Shown: in pieces, positions 48,116-60,200 of the stretch
How positions within the stretch are numbered: position 1 is the first letter of the stretch
Layout: every line of letters starts with the position of its first letter
Program-made: the position numbers and the translations under genes
Assembly: GCA_905182995.1 (NCBI GenBank)
Contig: CAJJDP010000028.1
Location: 186,001-250,000, forward strand
Length of the DNA: 64,000 bases
From: Paramecium octaurelia
Taxonomy: Eukaryota > Ciliophora > Oligohymenophorea > Peniculida > Parameciidae
Direction of reading: 5' to 3'
The notes under the pieces: generated by a model
Seen by the model: only the letters and a program-made list of their open reading frames with translations
Databases searched by the model: none
What the model was told of the DNA's origin: nothing

Positions 48116-49090
48116 TCATCTTTTTTATTAATTTTTATTTCCTTAAAGAATTCCATGAATTAGATTTCTAGGCCAATTATGATTTCTCTGCCTAATCTGC
48201 TCTTGAGGTTATGGCGTAGGTAGCTGTTACTATTGTATTTCTGGAATTGGAGAAGGGGAAGAGAGTTAGATTTCTTCTTGAGGCAATTTACTAAGATGAT
48301 CTGAAAGTGAATCAATTTGTAATTCACATTCTATTTTGTTGGATTCAATAGATGGAGAATCCTATTTAACTACAATTTATTGTGGAACAATTTAAATTGA
48401 ATCATCTGGAGAGTATTTCTTTTTATGCTTTTTCTTTTTCTCTTTTTTTTATTTTTTTTCTTTCTTTGACTTCTTTTTTTCATGTTTAATTCTTTTTTTA
48501 TCAGGTAACTCATCAACAAGGTGATTACTATCCTTTTTTAATAGTTTTTCTAATTCCTTCTGCCAATTATTTTCTTCTTTCGGATACTACATAACAGCTT
48601 CGAAATCGAAATAATCCCCATTTGCAACTAGCTATTCTAAATACTATTTGTAATGTCTAAATATATCAAGGATTGTTTCATTAGTAAATATCAAATCTCC
48701 TTCGTAATCAATGCTTTCAAAAATCAAAGATTCCTTCTAACAATCTATTTCTTCGGGTAGGCACTCAGACACTGAGGTTATTCCAAGACCTCCATAATCA
48801 ATTGGAATATTATCCTTAAAAACTATAGCTTTCTATTAAGTAATTCTAGCAGTATATTCTTTTTGCAGCTTACTTAAATTGAGATCAGTTAATTTGTTAA
48901 GCTTTTGGATGAATAATTTTAAAGTGGCATCATTAAATCCATAGTTAAAATAATCTGTTATATCAATCCCTTTCGTCAACCATTTTTTTGAATTTGCATT
49001 TAAGTACTCTTCTTTTAAAACCTGAGGAGTTTGCAATTTATAGAGTGGTGCAGATTACCTAACCTTCAATAATTTCTCTCTAATGTTCAT
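48116..49090 (-). CDS. FIP1: Fip1-like pre-mRNA polyadenylation factor
   Basis: Intronless, 324 residues. Near residue 40 it reads KKWLTKGIDITDYFNYGFND, closely matching the Fip1 motif (W-x4-G-A-D-I-S-D-Y-F-N-Y-G-F-N) that links poly(A) polymerase to CPSF. The middle is acidic and aromatic; a very basic Lys/Glu tract (KHEKKKSKKEKK...) follows, then a Ser/Pro/Gln-rich tail. The motif is highly specific, so the family call is good even though the rest is divergent. It is convergent with the polycystin gene (23 bp between stops). Confidence 0.82.
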
Positions 49091-49598
49091 TTGTTTTTGA
49101 ATTATAAAATAATTATTTTATATATTTTTCAGCAATGGATTATCAATTTTCAGATAAATTTCTATGAATATTGCAAGTGACCTGCAAAATATAGAAGCTA
49201 TCTAAAAGCCTATACCTTGTATATATTCGTTTACTCATTTACAAGGTAAAAATATAATTAGTCTTAAAAACACGATCTTTATAGAATGTCTATATCCAAT
49301 AATTATCTTACTTATATGTTATTATTTCTTAATTTTCATCTATCTATTGAAATTATAGAAACCCAAATTTTTTAAATTATGATATCATTAGAATAAACTA
49401 TTTTAGTTAATTATCTTTTTATAATCGTAGAACAATTTAAACTAGGTTCACTTTATTTAGTTTAGAAAATTATTTTATTTAAATTTTAAAGTAAATTTAA
49501 ATGCATACACTTGATGATTGCTTTATCCAAAATCAAAATGATGCTCTTTTAAATTATTAATCCAAAGTCTTGAGAAAATTTTTCTATTAATTTTTTGA
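49091..49598. other. Intergenic, no gene accepted
   Basis: AT-rich spacer. A plus-strand open frame starting at 49501 runs into and across the minus-strand gene at 49599-50021; it is judged to be its antisense shadow. Confidence 0.4.
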
Positions 49599-50021
49599 TC
49601 AACAAAGTATTTTAATGTAAGAATTGAATCCGCTTCCTTTGAAATACACCCTCACACAAAAATATATTTTTATCCATTTGAATAAAGCGATTTTGATTAT
49701 TTTCATATTATGCAATTAATATACGTTATCATTATCTTTTTCGTTAGGTTAAATTTTCTTTGCTTCTTTAACTTATTCTTTAGGTTTTTCATCTTTTGGT
49801 TGCTATTATTTTTATTTTCTATTCTTCTTTTAAGTCACATCATCCTTCAATTGTTTATTCTCACAATACCTCGTTTAGCAGAAAACCCAGCAGGAGTGCT
49901 ATTAAGTTAGTTTAGTTACTTCACTTCGCAAGCTCCACAAGTATTTGTAATCCAGATTATGCACATCTCCAGATACTAATGACTTATCTCTTTAGGCAGT
50001 GCCAAAATACATACTAGTCAT
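49599..50021 (-). CDS. Small Lys/Gln-rich hypothetical protein
   Basis: A frame of 141 codons starts MTSMYFGTAQRDKSLVSGDV, continues HNLDYKYLWSLRSEVTKLTQ and has a Lys/Gln/Glu-rich tail (KNRKQKQQQPKDEKPKEQVK). The last ~40 codons are hydrophobic and look non-coding, so an unrecognised intron or earlier stop is likely. The N-terminal half looks real; function unknown. It lies 138 bp downstream of the SAS-6 stop on the same strand. Confidence 0.45.
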
Positions 50022-50159
50022 ATTGCTCCAGTAAAAGTATTAAAATATCTTTAATGCTGATATATATAATATCAAAAAAAATTGTATCGAATTTTTATTA
50101 TAACAAGAATTATGAATAGATATATTATAATTATTAATTTAAGGTGTGATACATAATTC

Positions 50160-52043
50160 TCAAAAATTAAATTTATTTGATATTGTAGCATTTGAGATCT
50201 AGGAAATGTTACTTTAATTCGGCTAATATGTAACACTTTAATTACGAAAACTTCTCTACTAATTTAAATTAGATTATTACATCCTCTTGTAATGGGACTG
50301 GAGATGTATATCTAGTAAATGTTTGATTTTTTAAGGTTGAAATACCAGGCATTTATGCAGGTGCTTAAACTTTGGTTTCATTCAAACATTTATTTAAATA
50401 TTGAATCATTTAGTTATTTGATTCAAGAAGTTTTTAACTCTCAGCTAATTTGTTTTTCAAATCAAGGTTCGTGTTTTCCTGATCTTTCAATTTAATCTCT
50501 AAGGAATCTTTTTCTCTCCTTACTAATTATAGCATTTAAGTTTACATTCATTGATTTATTTATGATTTAAATCATTTGCATCTTATAACTACTGTACAGT
50601 TTACTCTTATTAGAGGAAAACAGTATTTTTTAATTTAATCTTTTCTTTTTATTTGCTAAGTTCATTTTCCAGTTTTTCTATGATCTAATTTCCTTTGTTT
50701 ACTTCCTCACTCATGACACTGATTCTGGATTCAAGCTTCTCAATTTATTTTTTTTGATTTATAACTTATTCTTCAAGAATAGACTTGGAATATACAATAA
50801 TATATTACATTTTATTTTTTCTCATTGTCTACTAACTATTATTTATTATTCAGATATTCTTCCTTATCATGTATTAATTTTTCAAATCCTTCCTTTTAAA
50901 TTCTTAATTCTATCAGTTATCTCTCTTAAGTAAATTTTAGAGTATCTAATTCTTTATTCAATTATCTAAATTCTTAATTCTCTTTTTAATATTGTGATGT
51001 TTCCTGTTGAAGAATCGCTACTTTATTTTTGAGATCCCTCTCCTATTAAATAAGTAGAGATCTTTATTCAGCTAATTCTTAATTAGTCTGTTATAGTTGT
51101 GTGTATTTATTCTATAATTCAAATACAATTTTATCATATTTTTCAATAATAAATTGTTTTTCATTTTCACTCTCCCTTTTAAAATTAGTTTCCTTACCCA
51201 AAGTTTATTCTCTAAAATCATTGAATTTCTTTTATTCATCTAATAATAATTATTAAATAGCTGTATCTTTATCCTCTGTGAATTTTCTGACTTCCGACTT
51301 TAAATTTTCTAGTTCCCAATGTTTTTCCTCTAATAACTCAGTTAATTTTTTGTTTCTTTTTTAGTGCTCTTCATTTTCCTATTTTTCTATTGCTAATTTG
51401 TTGGATAAGAACACTTTGATCACATCGTCTGTTGCACTACGAAGTCTCAAAGATAAATGTGTCAATTTTTTAAACTCATTATTTTCAATTACTGCAAGTG
51501 TAGATTCTCCATTCTTGGTTTCCAAGCAAACATAAAAACTAAATAATCTTGCATCTTTTACTTCACTTTTTCATCTCTTTAACTATTTATGCACAACTAT
51601 AACAAATCTGCAAGTTTCATTGGAAAAGTGGCAAAATCAACATGCAGACTTTATTCATTTTTCAATACTAAAAATTCACTCTCTGTCAAATCAAGTATCT
51701 ACAAAAACTGTAAATTGTTATCGTCTGTCAATTCAATCCTCAAGATTTAACCATGAGCCTATAATTAACTCTATTGCATGATCATTTTCAAAATTAATTG
51801 TGTATTCCAATCATCTGTAACTTATTTCACTTTTACAGGAATTTGCAGTGTAAAAAGCTCTTTTGAAACTGTTGTAATAGGAGCATTAATAAAACTAATA
51901 TTGGAAGATAAAGGTTTATTGCTCATTTAGTCATATTTCAATTTTTAAGATGATTAAAAATCATTCATATTTGCTGTTGATTTAGCAGGAGTTTATTATA
52001 TACCGAATTCAATTCTTTTGAAATTCCCCCTATAGTCTTACAT
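50160..52043 (-). CDS. SAS6: SAS-6 centriole/basal-body cartwheel protein
   Basis: Predicted 596 residues. After a ~45-residue extension, the SAS-6 head domain is clear: SKELFTLQIPVKVKQVTDDW, HGQILRIELTDDNNLQFLQI, LTESEFLVLKNEQSLHVDFA, FPMKLADLLQLC, FSFYVCLETKNGESTLAVIE and FKKLTHLSLRLRSATDDVIK. A ~330-residue coiled coil follows, then the typical end NNQMIQYLNKCLNE and a Ser/Asn-rich tail. Head domains oligomerise into the nine-fold cartwheel hub. Introns: 51561-51583 (23), 50784-50808 (25), 50523-50545 (23) and 50259-50280 (22); the first two end AAG. Spliced length is 597 codons. A second in-frame ATG follows about 30 codons in, so the start could be shorter. Confidence 0.93.
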
Positions 52044-52702
52044 TATTATATTTTAAATTTTAACTGTTAATTAAAAGGAAAATATTTAGTATAAAATCAA
52101 AAACTAAATACACACTAATCGTCATCTTCATCGATTTGATAGAGCTATTTTATAGATTATATAATTATCTATTTTACACAAAATTACTTTTACTCAAAAT
52201 TAGAATGATCTAATAAATTAATCTATGAATTAAAGCAATATTACACATTGTAATTAGCAGTTTATTAAAGAAAGGTATATTTAAAATCTGCTGTAAGGAA
52301 TTTATAAATGAAATTAAGAATAATTTGGAATTTTTTTTAAATTGATCATGAGAAAACTTCTATTGTAACCAACCAAAAAATTGAATTTTATATAAATATT
52401 CTAATCATTATGTTTATATTTGGTTCCCTTAAAATTAGATTCATTATGCCTCAATATTTATATCTTATGTGCATTTGGTAAACTAAAAACAAAAATGCTT
52501 TCCAATTATTATTATTTTGCAATTTAAAATATTTATACATTGATCCATTTATAATTTGATATATATATAATATAAATTCTTTAGCTATTATGATACTTTT
52601 ACTATCGCACTAAATAATATTTTGATGGTCTGAATTATTCCATCTTTGATTGCTTAATTTAAGACAATAAAAATATTATATAATCTAAATTTTTAAGAAT
52701 AA
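52044..52702. other. Intergenic, no gene seen
   Basis: This 659-bp AT-rich spacer holds nothing recognisable. Confidence 0.4.
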
Positions 52703-53684
52703 TCATTTCTCATTGTTAATGGATGTAAACACAATAAAAATGATAGAAAGAGTACCATAATTTAAATCTACTTAATGGTATCCTAATTGAACAAACAAAG
52801 ATAATATTGTGACCGCTCCAGGCAGGATCCACATTTTTATAGTCTTCTAAGCTTAAATTTCATTTTAAGCTACATAGCCAACCATCTATAAAATAGTCAT
52901 GAAGGTTATTTCTCTAGAAATCGATCATAAAATATCATACAGAAAATATGCACCAGAAAATATATTTTACACTTCTTAGGCCATTAGATTGAGTAGAATA
53001 TACACTGGCAAACCAAAAAGACTTTAGTAAAGCATCAAAGTGAAAAAAGGAAGTTGTTTACTCATCAGAAATTTAATCACATGAGAGAATGCCAAACATA
53101 CTGGTTAGAGTAGGCATACGAACACATATAGTAGGTTTTGACCAAATAGTAAAGTTGATAGAGTTTGCATCAAGGAAATAACCAAATTCAGTTGATTTCC
53201 TGCTTAATAAAGAAAATGGTTAAAGACCTATATATATCCTGGAGTCAATTGATGAAAAGCACAAATTTCTGAAAATGGGAAATAAAACCTAACCTCACAA
53301 ATAATCTTACATTGCCCAAAATCCAACTAAGGAAGCAATGACTTGACATCCTGCCATAGCACCTATCACTCTAAAGGAGGATTAGTCCAAGTGAAAAAGA
53401 CGTTTGTCAAAAAATTAAATATACATCAAAGTCATTATAACTTTGATGATGCATCTTTATGTAGCTATTGTAATTGCATCAATATTTTAAACTAAGGAGT
53501 ATCCAATCATTAGTTGCAATAATTAACATACTACGTAAATACCACATAATGCTTGTGGGGGAATCTTTGAAGCACTTGGAATTAATTCTTATGTCTCATT
53601 CAAAAGGTTTGTGTTATTAATATTGGCATGAAAGCTTAAATTGGATTCAGCCCTGCTTAATTTTTCTGACATTCGATCATCCAT
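52703..53684 (-). CDS. EamA/DMT-superfamily (SLC35-like) membrane transporter
   Basis: Predicted 310 residues with about nine or ten hydrophobic helices. The first repeat contains SSFRVIGAMAGCQVIASLVG and FWAMFYFPFSEICAFHQLTP, the usual EamA pattern in which a helix is followed by (L)P-x-A/S-x-A and L-x-P. The second half (FQSLFGLPVYILL-type helix, IVFTSINNEK end) repeats the topology. The N-terminal 55 residues are hydrophilic. Drug/metabolite transporters of this type exchange small metabolites or nucleotide sugars; the substrate cannot be told. Introns: 53289-53310 (22) and 52914-52940 (27). Spliced length is 311 codons. Confidence 0.65.
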
Positions 53685-53940
53685 TTTATTTATAAATATA
53701 TTATTTGAATAAAATTTAATTATAAGAATTCAAAGAGCAGCATAAATCCATATCTAAAAATATTTTTGGCTTGGTAGGCATTGTTTATTGAAATAATTTA
53801 TACTGTCAATTAAAATTAATCCTTATGAACGCACTATCAAATCGAATGGTTTCATGACTCCTTATTTAATTTTAAATTTGATTTCCTTAGAACCTCTTGT
53901 ATTATTGCAATTTGATTTTATATATATAAATTTTAATTAA

Positions 53941-55051
53941 ATGTCGCTAAGTTAACTGTCGAGCAAACAAGGCATAAATTACGCAAGTATCCTATTTAAT
54001 AATTAGTCATAGAGAACTCAGACACAAGAAATCTCCAAATGATTAATAGTCATTTGGTTTATCCGAATACTTTAATAAGGATAACTTATTAAAATAGGGA
54101 ACTTTTTAATAAAGAAGAAACCCGAGTATAGACTCTCAGAATCAAAGAGCAAAATCATCTCTTGAAAATAATTAAAATTCTTATCGACAAATTACACTAC
54201 TACATGATAGAGATGAGTTGGATGAAGATAAATTGTTTGAGCAATTTTTTAAACTAAATAATTCCAGAGCTGATTATATGAAAGAATCTATTTAAAGGGA
54301 TAAAAATAATAAATACCAAGAAGAAAGAGAATTTCTAAATTTTGTTGAAAATGCTATTGAATATCATAAGTAATCAGAAGTTCGATTTTTTAGACCTTCT
54401 TCAAATAATAAATGTACTCATCTGGAATAAAAATTAAAAGAAGCAACCTTATCAAATAGATTACTAGCGAATTAGTTAAATTAATAAAAATAAAAGGAAA
54501 TTGAACTTAAGCATAGGATGAAATTGATGCATAAAGAATTTTCCATTTAATTTAGTAGATAAATACAATAAAATACATGGTTATAAGAGCTATTGGCTAA
54601 ATTAAAGATTGATAATCAAAATTCATTATTGGCTGCGAAAAAAACAGTGGAAATGCTATAAATTAAGTGCAAATGTTAAAAAGGGAATTAATTATGCGAT
54701 AAGATCCTCAGAGATGTAAAGTATTAGGAAAAAATACGCTAGCAATATGATTGGGAATAAGATTCACAGAATGCTTAATCTTCATCAGAATTGAATCATG
54801 ATACTCAGGAGTGTGAATAAACAAATGAAATAAATTTTTAATTGTATGAAAAAAACAGAAGGAAATCAATTTCTAAGGTTTAACTTAATTCAATTCAATC
54901 GACTGAAGACCAATAAGATTAGTTAGTTCAGAGTTATATTCAAGGTACGACCAAACATTTGAGAGAATATCCTAAAGATTTATTTTTAAAGAAAAGATAA
55001 TTTTAAGAGACTTATTATATAGAGGAAGAAAATACAATCAGCAGTAATTGA
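53941..55051 (+). CDS. Coiled-coil protein, 5' end uncertain
   Basis: The body is clear from about 54030: FGLSEYFNKDNLL, YRQITLLHDRDELDEDKLFE, then long helical stretches (KLKEATLSNRLLANQLNQQK; EIELKHRMKLMHKEFSIQFS) and a charged tail. The likely ATG at 53941 is in another frame, and one intron of length 3n+1 is needed; a 37-nt GTT...AAG intron fits but is unusual, so the first exon is provisional. Arrangement of Gln/Lys/Glu-rich heptads suggests a structural coiled coil. No family is recognised. Confidence 0.55.
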
Positions 55052-56041
55052 ATAATTTTTATTCAATTATAATTCATATTAATAATCATCATTTTTTAAA
55101 TATCTTTATGATCACCTGATTATCAATCATAGCAACATTTATAATATTGAAATTATTTTTTTTTAATAGATGTATTAATTCCATAAAACTAATGTAATAA
55201 TACTTATTTACTTGTATTCAATATGTATTAATTTTTGAAAGAATCTAAAATATATTTAATATCTTAATTTTTTGAAGGATTTAGGTGTTTATAATTTTAT
55301 ATACATAAAGAAATCATATTCTCTTATATTATAGATTAGTATAAAAGGCTAAATATCGAAATTTCAAAATGGAATTCTTTCAATTTAGTAAATAAAAAAG
55401 TTGAAATATTTACCACATGCTAATCGTAATACTGAATTAACTAAATTATCAAAAATGTTAACAAAAATAGGCGAAGAATTAATTGGGTAGCTGATCCTTC
55501 AAAGATAAATCATATTTAATCTACTCTAAAATAAACAAAATTCTGTAACAATTTTGTTACTCTATAAAGGTCATTAAGGATCAGTTGAATCTAAGAACTG
55601 AATTTATATTTTATAAACTATTTGTAAGAATAGAGTCTAGATCAATCTGCATTATTTAACTAGAATCATAAAAAGTGAAGATAAATCAATTAAATAAAGG
55701 GCTTGTAGTTAATAGAAGAAGAATTAGGTCTCGATGGTTCATATTAAATAAACTAATAATTTGAAATAACTCTTATTTTCAATTATTTCATTTTTTATAA
55801 TTAATAAGACTTATAATTTTAAGATTTTTGTTATTCTTTGTTTTTTATTTATATTATTCTGAATTTAATCCATGACTTGGTTGAGAATTATTTAAAAGAA
55901 TAAATAATGATAAGAGTAGTAATGTATTATAAATGAGTGTTTGAATTCATTGAAGGTGAAATACTTTTACACAATTAATTGATAAGAGATTACATATAAC
56001 AAAATAAGAATACAATTAAAGAATGAATTATTTTATATAGT
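55052..56041. other. Spacer with a possible small unresolved gene
   Basis: This is 990 bp of AT-rich sequence. Between 55369 (MEFFQFSK) and about 55770 several plus-strand fragments look protein-like (NRNTELTKLSKMLTKIGEEL; VADPSKINHIQSTLKQTKF; QLIEEELGLDGSYQ), but lie in different frames. I could not build a consistent intron model. The remainder appears non-coding. Confidence 0.3.
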
Positions 56042-57115
56042 TCATTTAGTAATCATTCTCAGTCCTATTACTTCTGGATCTTCGTATTTTTTATAAAAAC
56101 CATCATGGGTCTGCTACATTTATCTGAAGATCTATTGAATTTCTTTTTTTTCTTCCATCATTTCAGCTTCTTCATAGCAGACATCAGAAATCAATTCTTT
56201 CATAAATGGATCTGTAATGGTTTCTCTGGCTGCCTTTTTTCTTCTTTCTTAGTTTTAAACTTAAATGGTTTGCATTCTTTTAAAATTATTTTGAGCTTGT
56301 CTTTTAAATTGTTAATCTTTAACCTTCATTTTGACAATAGAGTTGCCCCATTTTTTGTTGAAAAATTCCAATTATTGTTCTCTGAGTCTAATTCTTAATT
56401 TGTCTGCTTCACTTTAGAAAGTATCATAATAATCTTGATTTTTAGCTTCCTTTGATGGTTGGATTTGAGTTATGCTTTCAATATTGGTATTCAATCTGGC
56501 TAATATGCTTTTCTTTTATTCTTTTTCAATTTATCTAATGTCAGTGATGTCCTTGAATAGTTGAAGTTATGGATTTTCTCTCAAATCTATATCTTTGAAT
56601 TTGTCTTTAAGGTATGGTTTAAGATTTTGAAAAGTTTCAAATAATTATGGTTCATATTTTTCCAAATCCAGCTAGTTTCTTGCTCTTAAGAGGAGTTCAC
56701 TTTTAACACTGAACCTAGTATTTGATTCGAATTCTAGATGTTAAGGGAATTGAGTTTTCCACCTTTTTATTCTTTCTTATTCCAACAATATCTTAATTTT
56801 GTCTCTTTAGATTTCAGTTTTTCTATCATCCACACCAACAGTATTCAATTCCTACAATAGTTCATTAATAGTAAAAAAGGTGTCAAGCCCTTTAAATTCC
56901 TTAAGTACAACATCGAACCTGTCTGATTTCGATAAAGCCCTGAGACCTAATTTATTTTCCAAAACACTAAAACGAGTATTGTTTTGAGATTGTGTTTGAG
57001 CTCCGGACTATATCATTTTCTGTTTCATTTTGGCTTAGATTTCTTTTAATCTAGACTTCTTTCTATAATCTGCAGTAGGGATTGTTTTATTTTTCGGAGT
57101 GTTAGTATTAGACAT
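56042..57115 (-). CDS. Coiled-coil protein, function unknown
   Basis: Intronless, 357 residues, highly charged. A basic N-terminus (TIPTADYRKKSRLKEIQAKM) precedes an apparently folded helical region (GLRALSKSDRFDVVLKEFKG, GVDDRKTEIQRDKIKILLEQ) and a long C-terminal helix (EADKLRIRLREQQLEFFNKK, QERRKKAARETITDPFMKEL). The pattern resembles axonemal or cortical coiled-coil proteins of ciliates, but I cannot assign a family. Neighbouring spacer to the surface antigen is only about 100 bp (convergent-tandem, same strand). Confidence 0.7.
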
Positions 57116-57215
57116 TAAAAAAATAAGTAAATATTAATGTATAGAAATAAGTAATAAGAAGAAATGCTGAGATAAATAATGATTTTTCTTATAATATTTA
57201 ATTTCACTTTCTTCA

Positions 57216-60200
57216 TCAGAAACTTAAGGAAATCAAGATGGGCAAAACATATAGATAGGATCCATGATCAGTGGTAGCAGGATCAGTGACATTAGTTGAA
57301 TTGTTATCTACTGTGGTGGTATTGTTGTTGTTGTTACTGGCTCCAGATCCACAAGCAACACATTTCTTAGTGTTAGCATTCCAACTATAAGTATATTAAC
57401 TCATCTTATAACATGTATCTTAAGTTAAGGCACTTGGGTCGCCAGTGACACACTTTCCTCCTTGAACTTAACAAACTGTGTATCTCTTACCATCGAAACT
57501 AGGGATGGTGACACATTTTGCAGTTCCTTTAGCAGCTGAATCACATGTGTGATTGGAACACGAACTAGCAGTAGTGCCAACTGCAGCCGTCCATTTACAA
57601 GTTAAGGATTTGGTTTGGCAAGCAGTTTGATCTGAATTGGCATCTGAACATTATGAAAATAGTTTGCAAGTTCCAGTTGTTGTGGATCCTGAGGCTGGAG
57701 TAAATGCACAGGCTCCATCTGTTCCACCAGCACTACAAGCTTCTTTGGTGGTGTAATCTGCACACTTTCCTTGATCAATGCATTTGGTTCCATCTGATAT
57801 GCAACCAGCTAAGGCAGCAGCACATTCAGAACTCTTGGTCTTCTTGGTATCTGCACAAGTCTTTGTTTTGCATGATTTGGCTGTAGTATCCCAAGAGCAA
57901 GCCTTGAATGAACTATCAATGACGCAACCTGCTTATTTTGTATATGAGGCACAATCAGCCAAAGCAATACATTTAGATCCGTCAGTGGTGCATTTTGTAG
58001 TCGAGTTAATCTAATATCCGAAACATCCATTATGGGTTGAAGTAGATGTAGTTGCATCTGAACATTATCTCAATCTACAAGCAGAAGTATCCTTATCAAA
58101 TTAACATGTACCATCAGTTCCTCCAATCTTACAAGCAGCTTCACTATCAGCATAAGTAGAGCATTCAGCCATATCGATACAGTTAGTTCCGTTACTAATA
58201 CATTTAGCATTGAAGTCTGAGCACTCGGTACTTAATTTAGAGACTAAATCTGTGCATTAGGTGAAGAGTTGGCATTTCTTTGTAGAAGTCACCCAACCAC
58301 AAACACCATCAGTACCAATTGAGCATTATATTTACTTGGTGTAATTGCTGCAAGTCTTTAAGGGAGTGCATTTGCTTTCATCAGTAGTACAATATTTCGA
58401 GGCTGCCTAACAGGTTGCCACTGTTTTCAAGGATAAATCGGCACATTTATAGTATTATTGGCATACACCATTGTTCCAAAGGCATGGTTATAATGAAGAG
58501 TCTTAAAGACATTTTGCCTAAGTCTTAAACATGTCACAAGTGTATGTAGATTTCATACATCCAGCACCATTACTGACACAACCTGAAATGAATGCATCAC
58601 AATCAGCATCATTCACTAATGTAACCGCTGCATCCTAACAATCCTTTGCTCTGCATCCTTTTATTTATGTACCTGTTACTACAGTTTCATCCCAAGTACA
58701 ACTTCCAATTGCATCTGTTGATTTGGCAGCTGAACAAACCTCCTTTCTTGTATAAGTGGTACATGCTCCTTTTGTAACACAACCATTTCCTGTTCCAGCA
58801 AAAGTACAAGTAGTAGAATAATCTGTACAATCTGTTTCTGAACCTACTGACAATGGTAAATCTTCACATTTTGCTTCTGTGCAAGCACTATTCTTCCAAA
58901 CACAAACACCAAATCCTGCAGAAGTTTTAGAACTAGCACAAACACTTTATCCATTTGCAGTGTAACTACTGCAAGTTGTTTGAACATCTCTACATTATGA
59001 AGCCCAGGCACAGATAAAATCATTTCCGCTTTTAAGAGAAGTACAAGATGAAGAAGATTATACATCTGCACATAAAATTGTTGAACCACAACCATTACCA
59101 TTTGTTTTACATCCTTTTTTGTATGCATCACATTCAGCGTCAGTTGTTAAAGTAACAGGTGCATCTGAACACTTAGCAGCAGTACAACTGGTTGGGGTTT
59201 CAGTTTAGAGTGCAGTACCAACACATGGTCCGTCTGAGGCTACATATTAAGCACAAGTGATAAAGTTGCCCTTCAATTATGAACATTACTAGATGACATC
59301 ACATTTTGAGCCATTGTAATGACACTATACTCCATAAGCTTAGCATATTGATTCAGAGTAAGCATCCACAGCCAATTTAGTGCAATCTTTCACTTTGCAA
59401 GATGTTGTAGCAGTGGCAGTTGAATCATTGGTGCATGATTTTCCAGCACCTACAGCCTTTTCGCAATCTGCTTAGACTCCTTAATAGGATGTACACTCAG
59501 CTGTGGACTCGATACAACCTGGTCTTTTGGTAACACATCCTTTCATGAAGGCAGCACAATCTGTATCGGTAGTTGCTGTTGTGTTATGAGCACAAGTTCT
59601 ATCAATGCATGCTCCTTTAGTGGATAAAGACAAGCTCCAACACAACTTATCATTACCTGTTAGTAATTTACATCCATCTTGATTTCCCCATTAGCCTGAG
59701 CATGGAGTGGTGCTTGGAATGCAGCCTTTACCAGTTGTGATACAGCCATCCAAATACTTCTTACAATCAGCATCTGTTGTGGCTGTTCCATTGTCTTAGC
59801 ATCTTCTAGCAACACAAGTACCAGTGGTGACAGATGTATTACCTTAGCATTTCGATCCCAAAACTAGACCAGTAAGTAATTGGCAACTCTCAGAAGTTCC
59901 TGACATTGATGTGCATGTTGTTGTCATATCTACACAACTTTCTCCATTAGTCTTACAAGTTGGAAGCCATGCCTAGCAAATAGCATCAGTTTTTCCATCT
60001 GTTTTTTATGAACATGCTCTATCCAAACAAGCAGCTGTACCAACTTAACTATGCGATTAGCATAATCTATATTCCCAATTATTGCTAGCGTTTTTGTATT
60101 TCCCTGTTAAAGTCAAGCATTCCTATTAAGTACCTTAGACTTGACCACATCCAGCACTACTTCCGTCAGCAGCATTTCCATTGACACAAACAGGACCACT

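Noticed and set aside
49501-50120. Long plus-strand open frame rich in Phe and Leu
   Set aside because: It is antisense to the Lys/Gln-rich minus-strand gene at 49599-50021 and has the expected mirror composition.
56105-56398. Plus-strand 97-codon Phe/Leu-rich frame
   Set aside because: Antisense shadow of the coiled-coil gene at 56042-57115.
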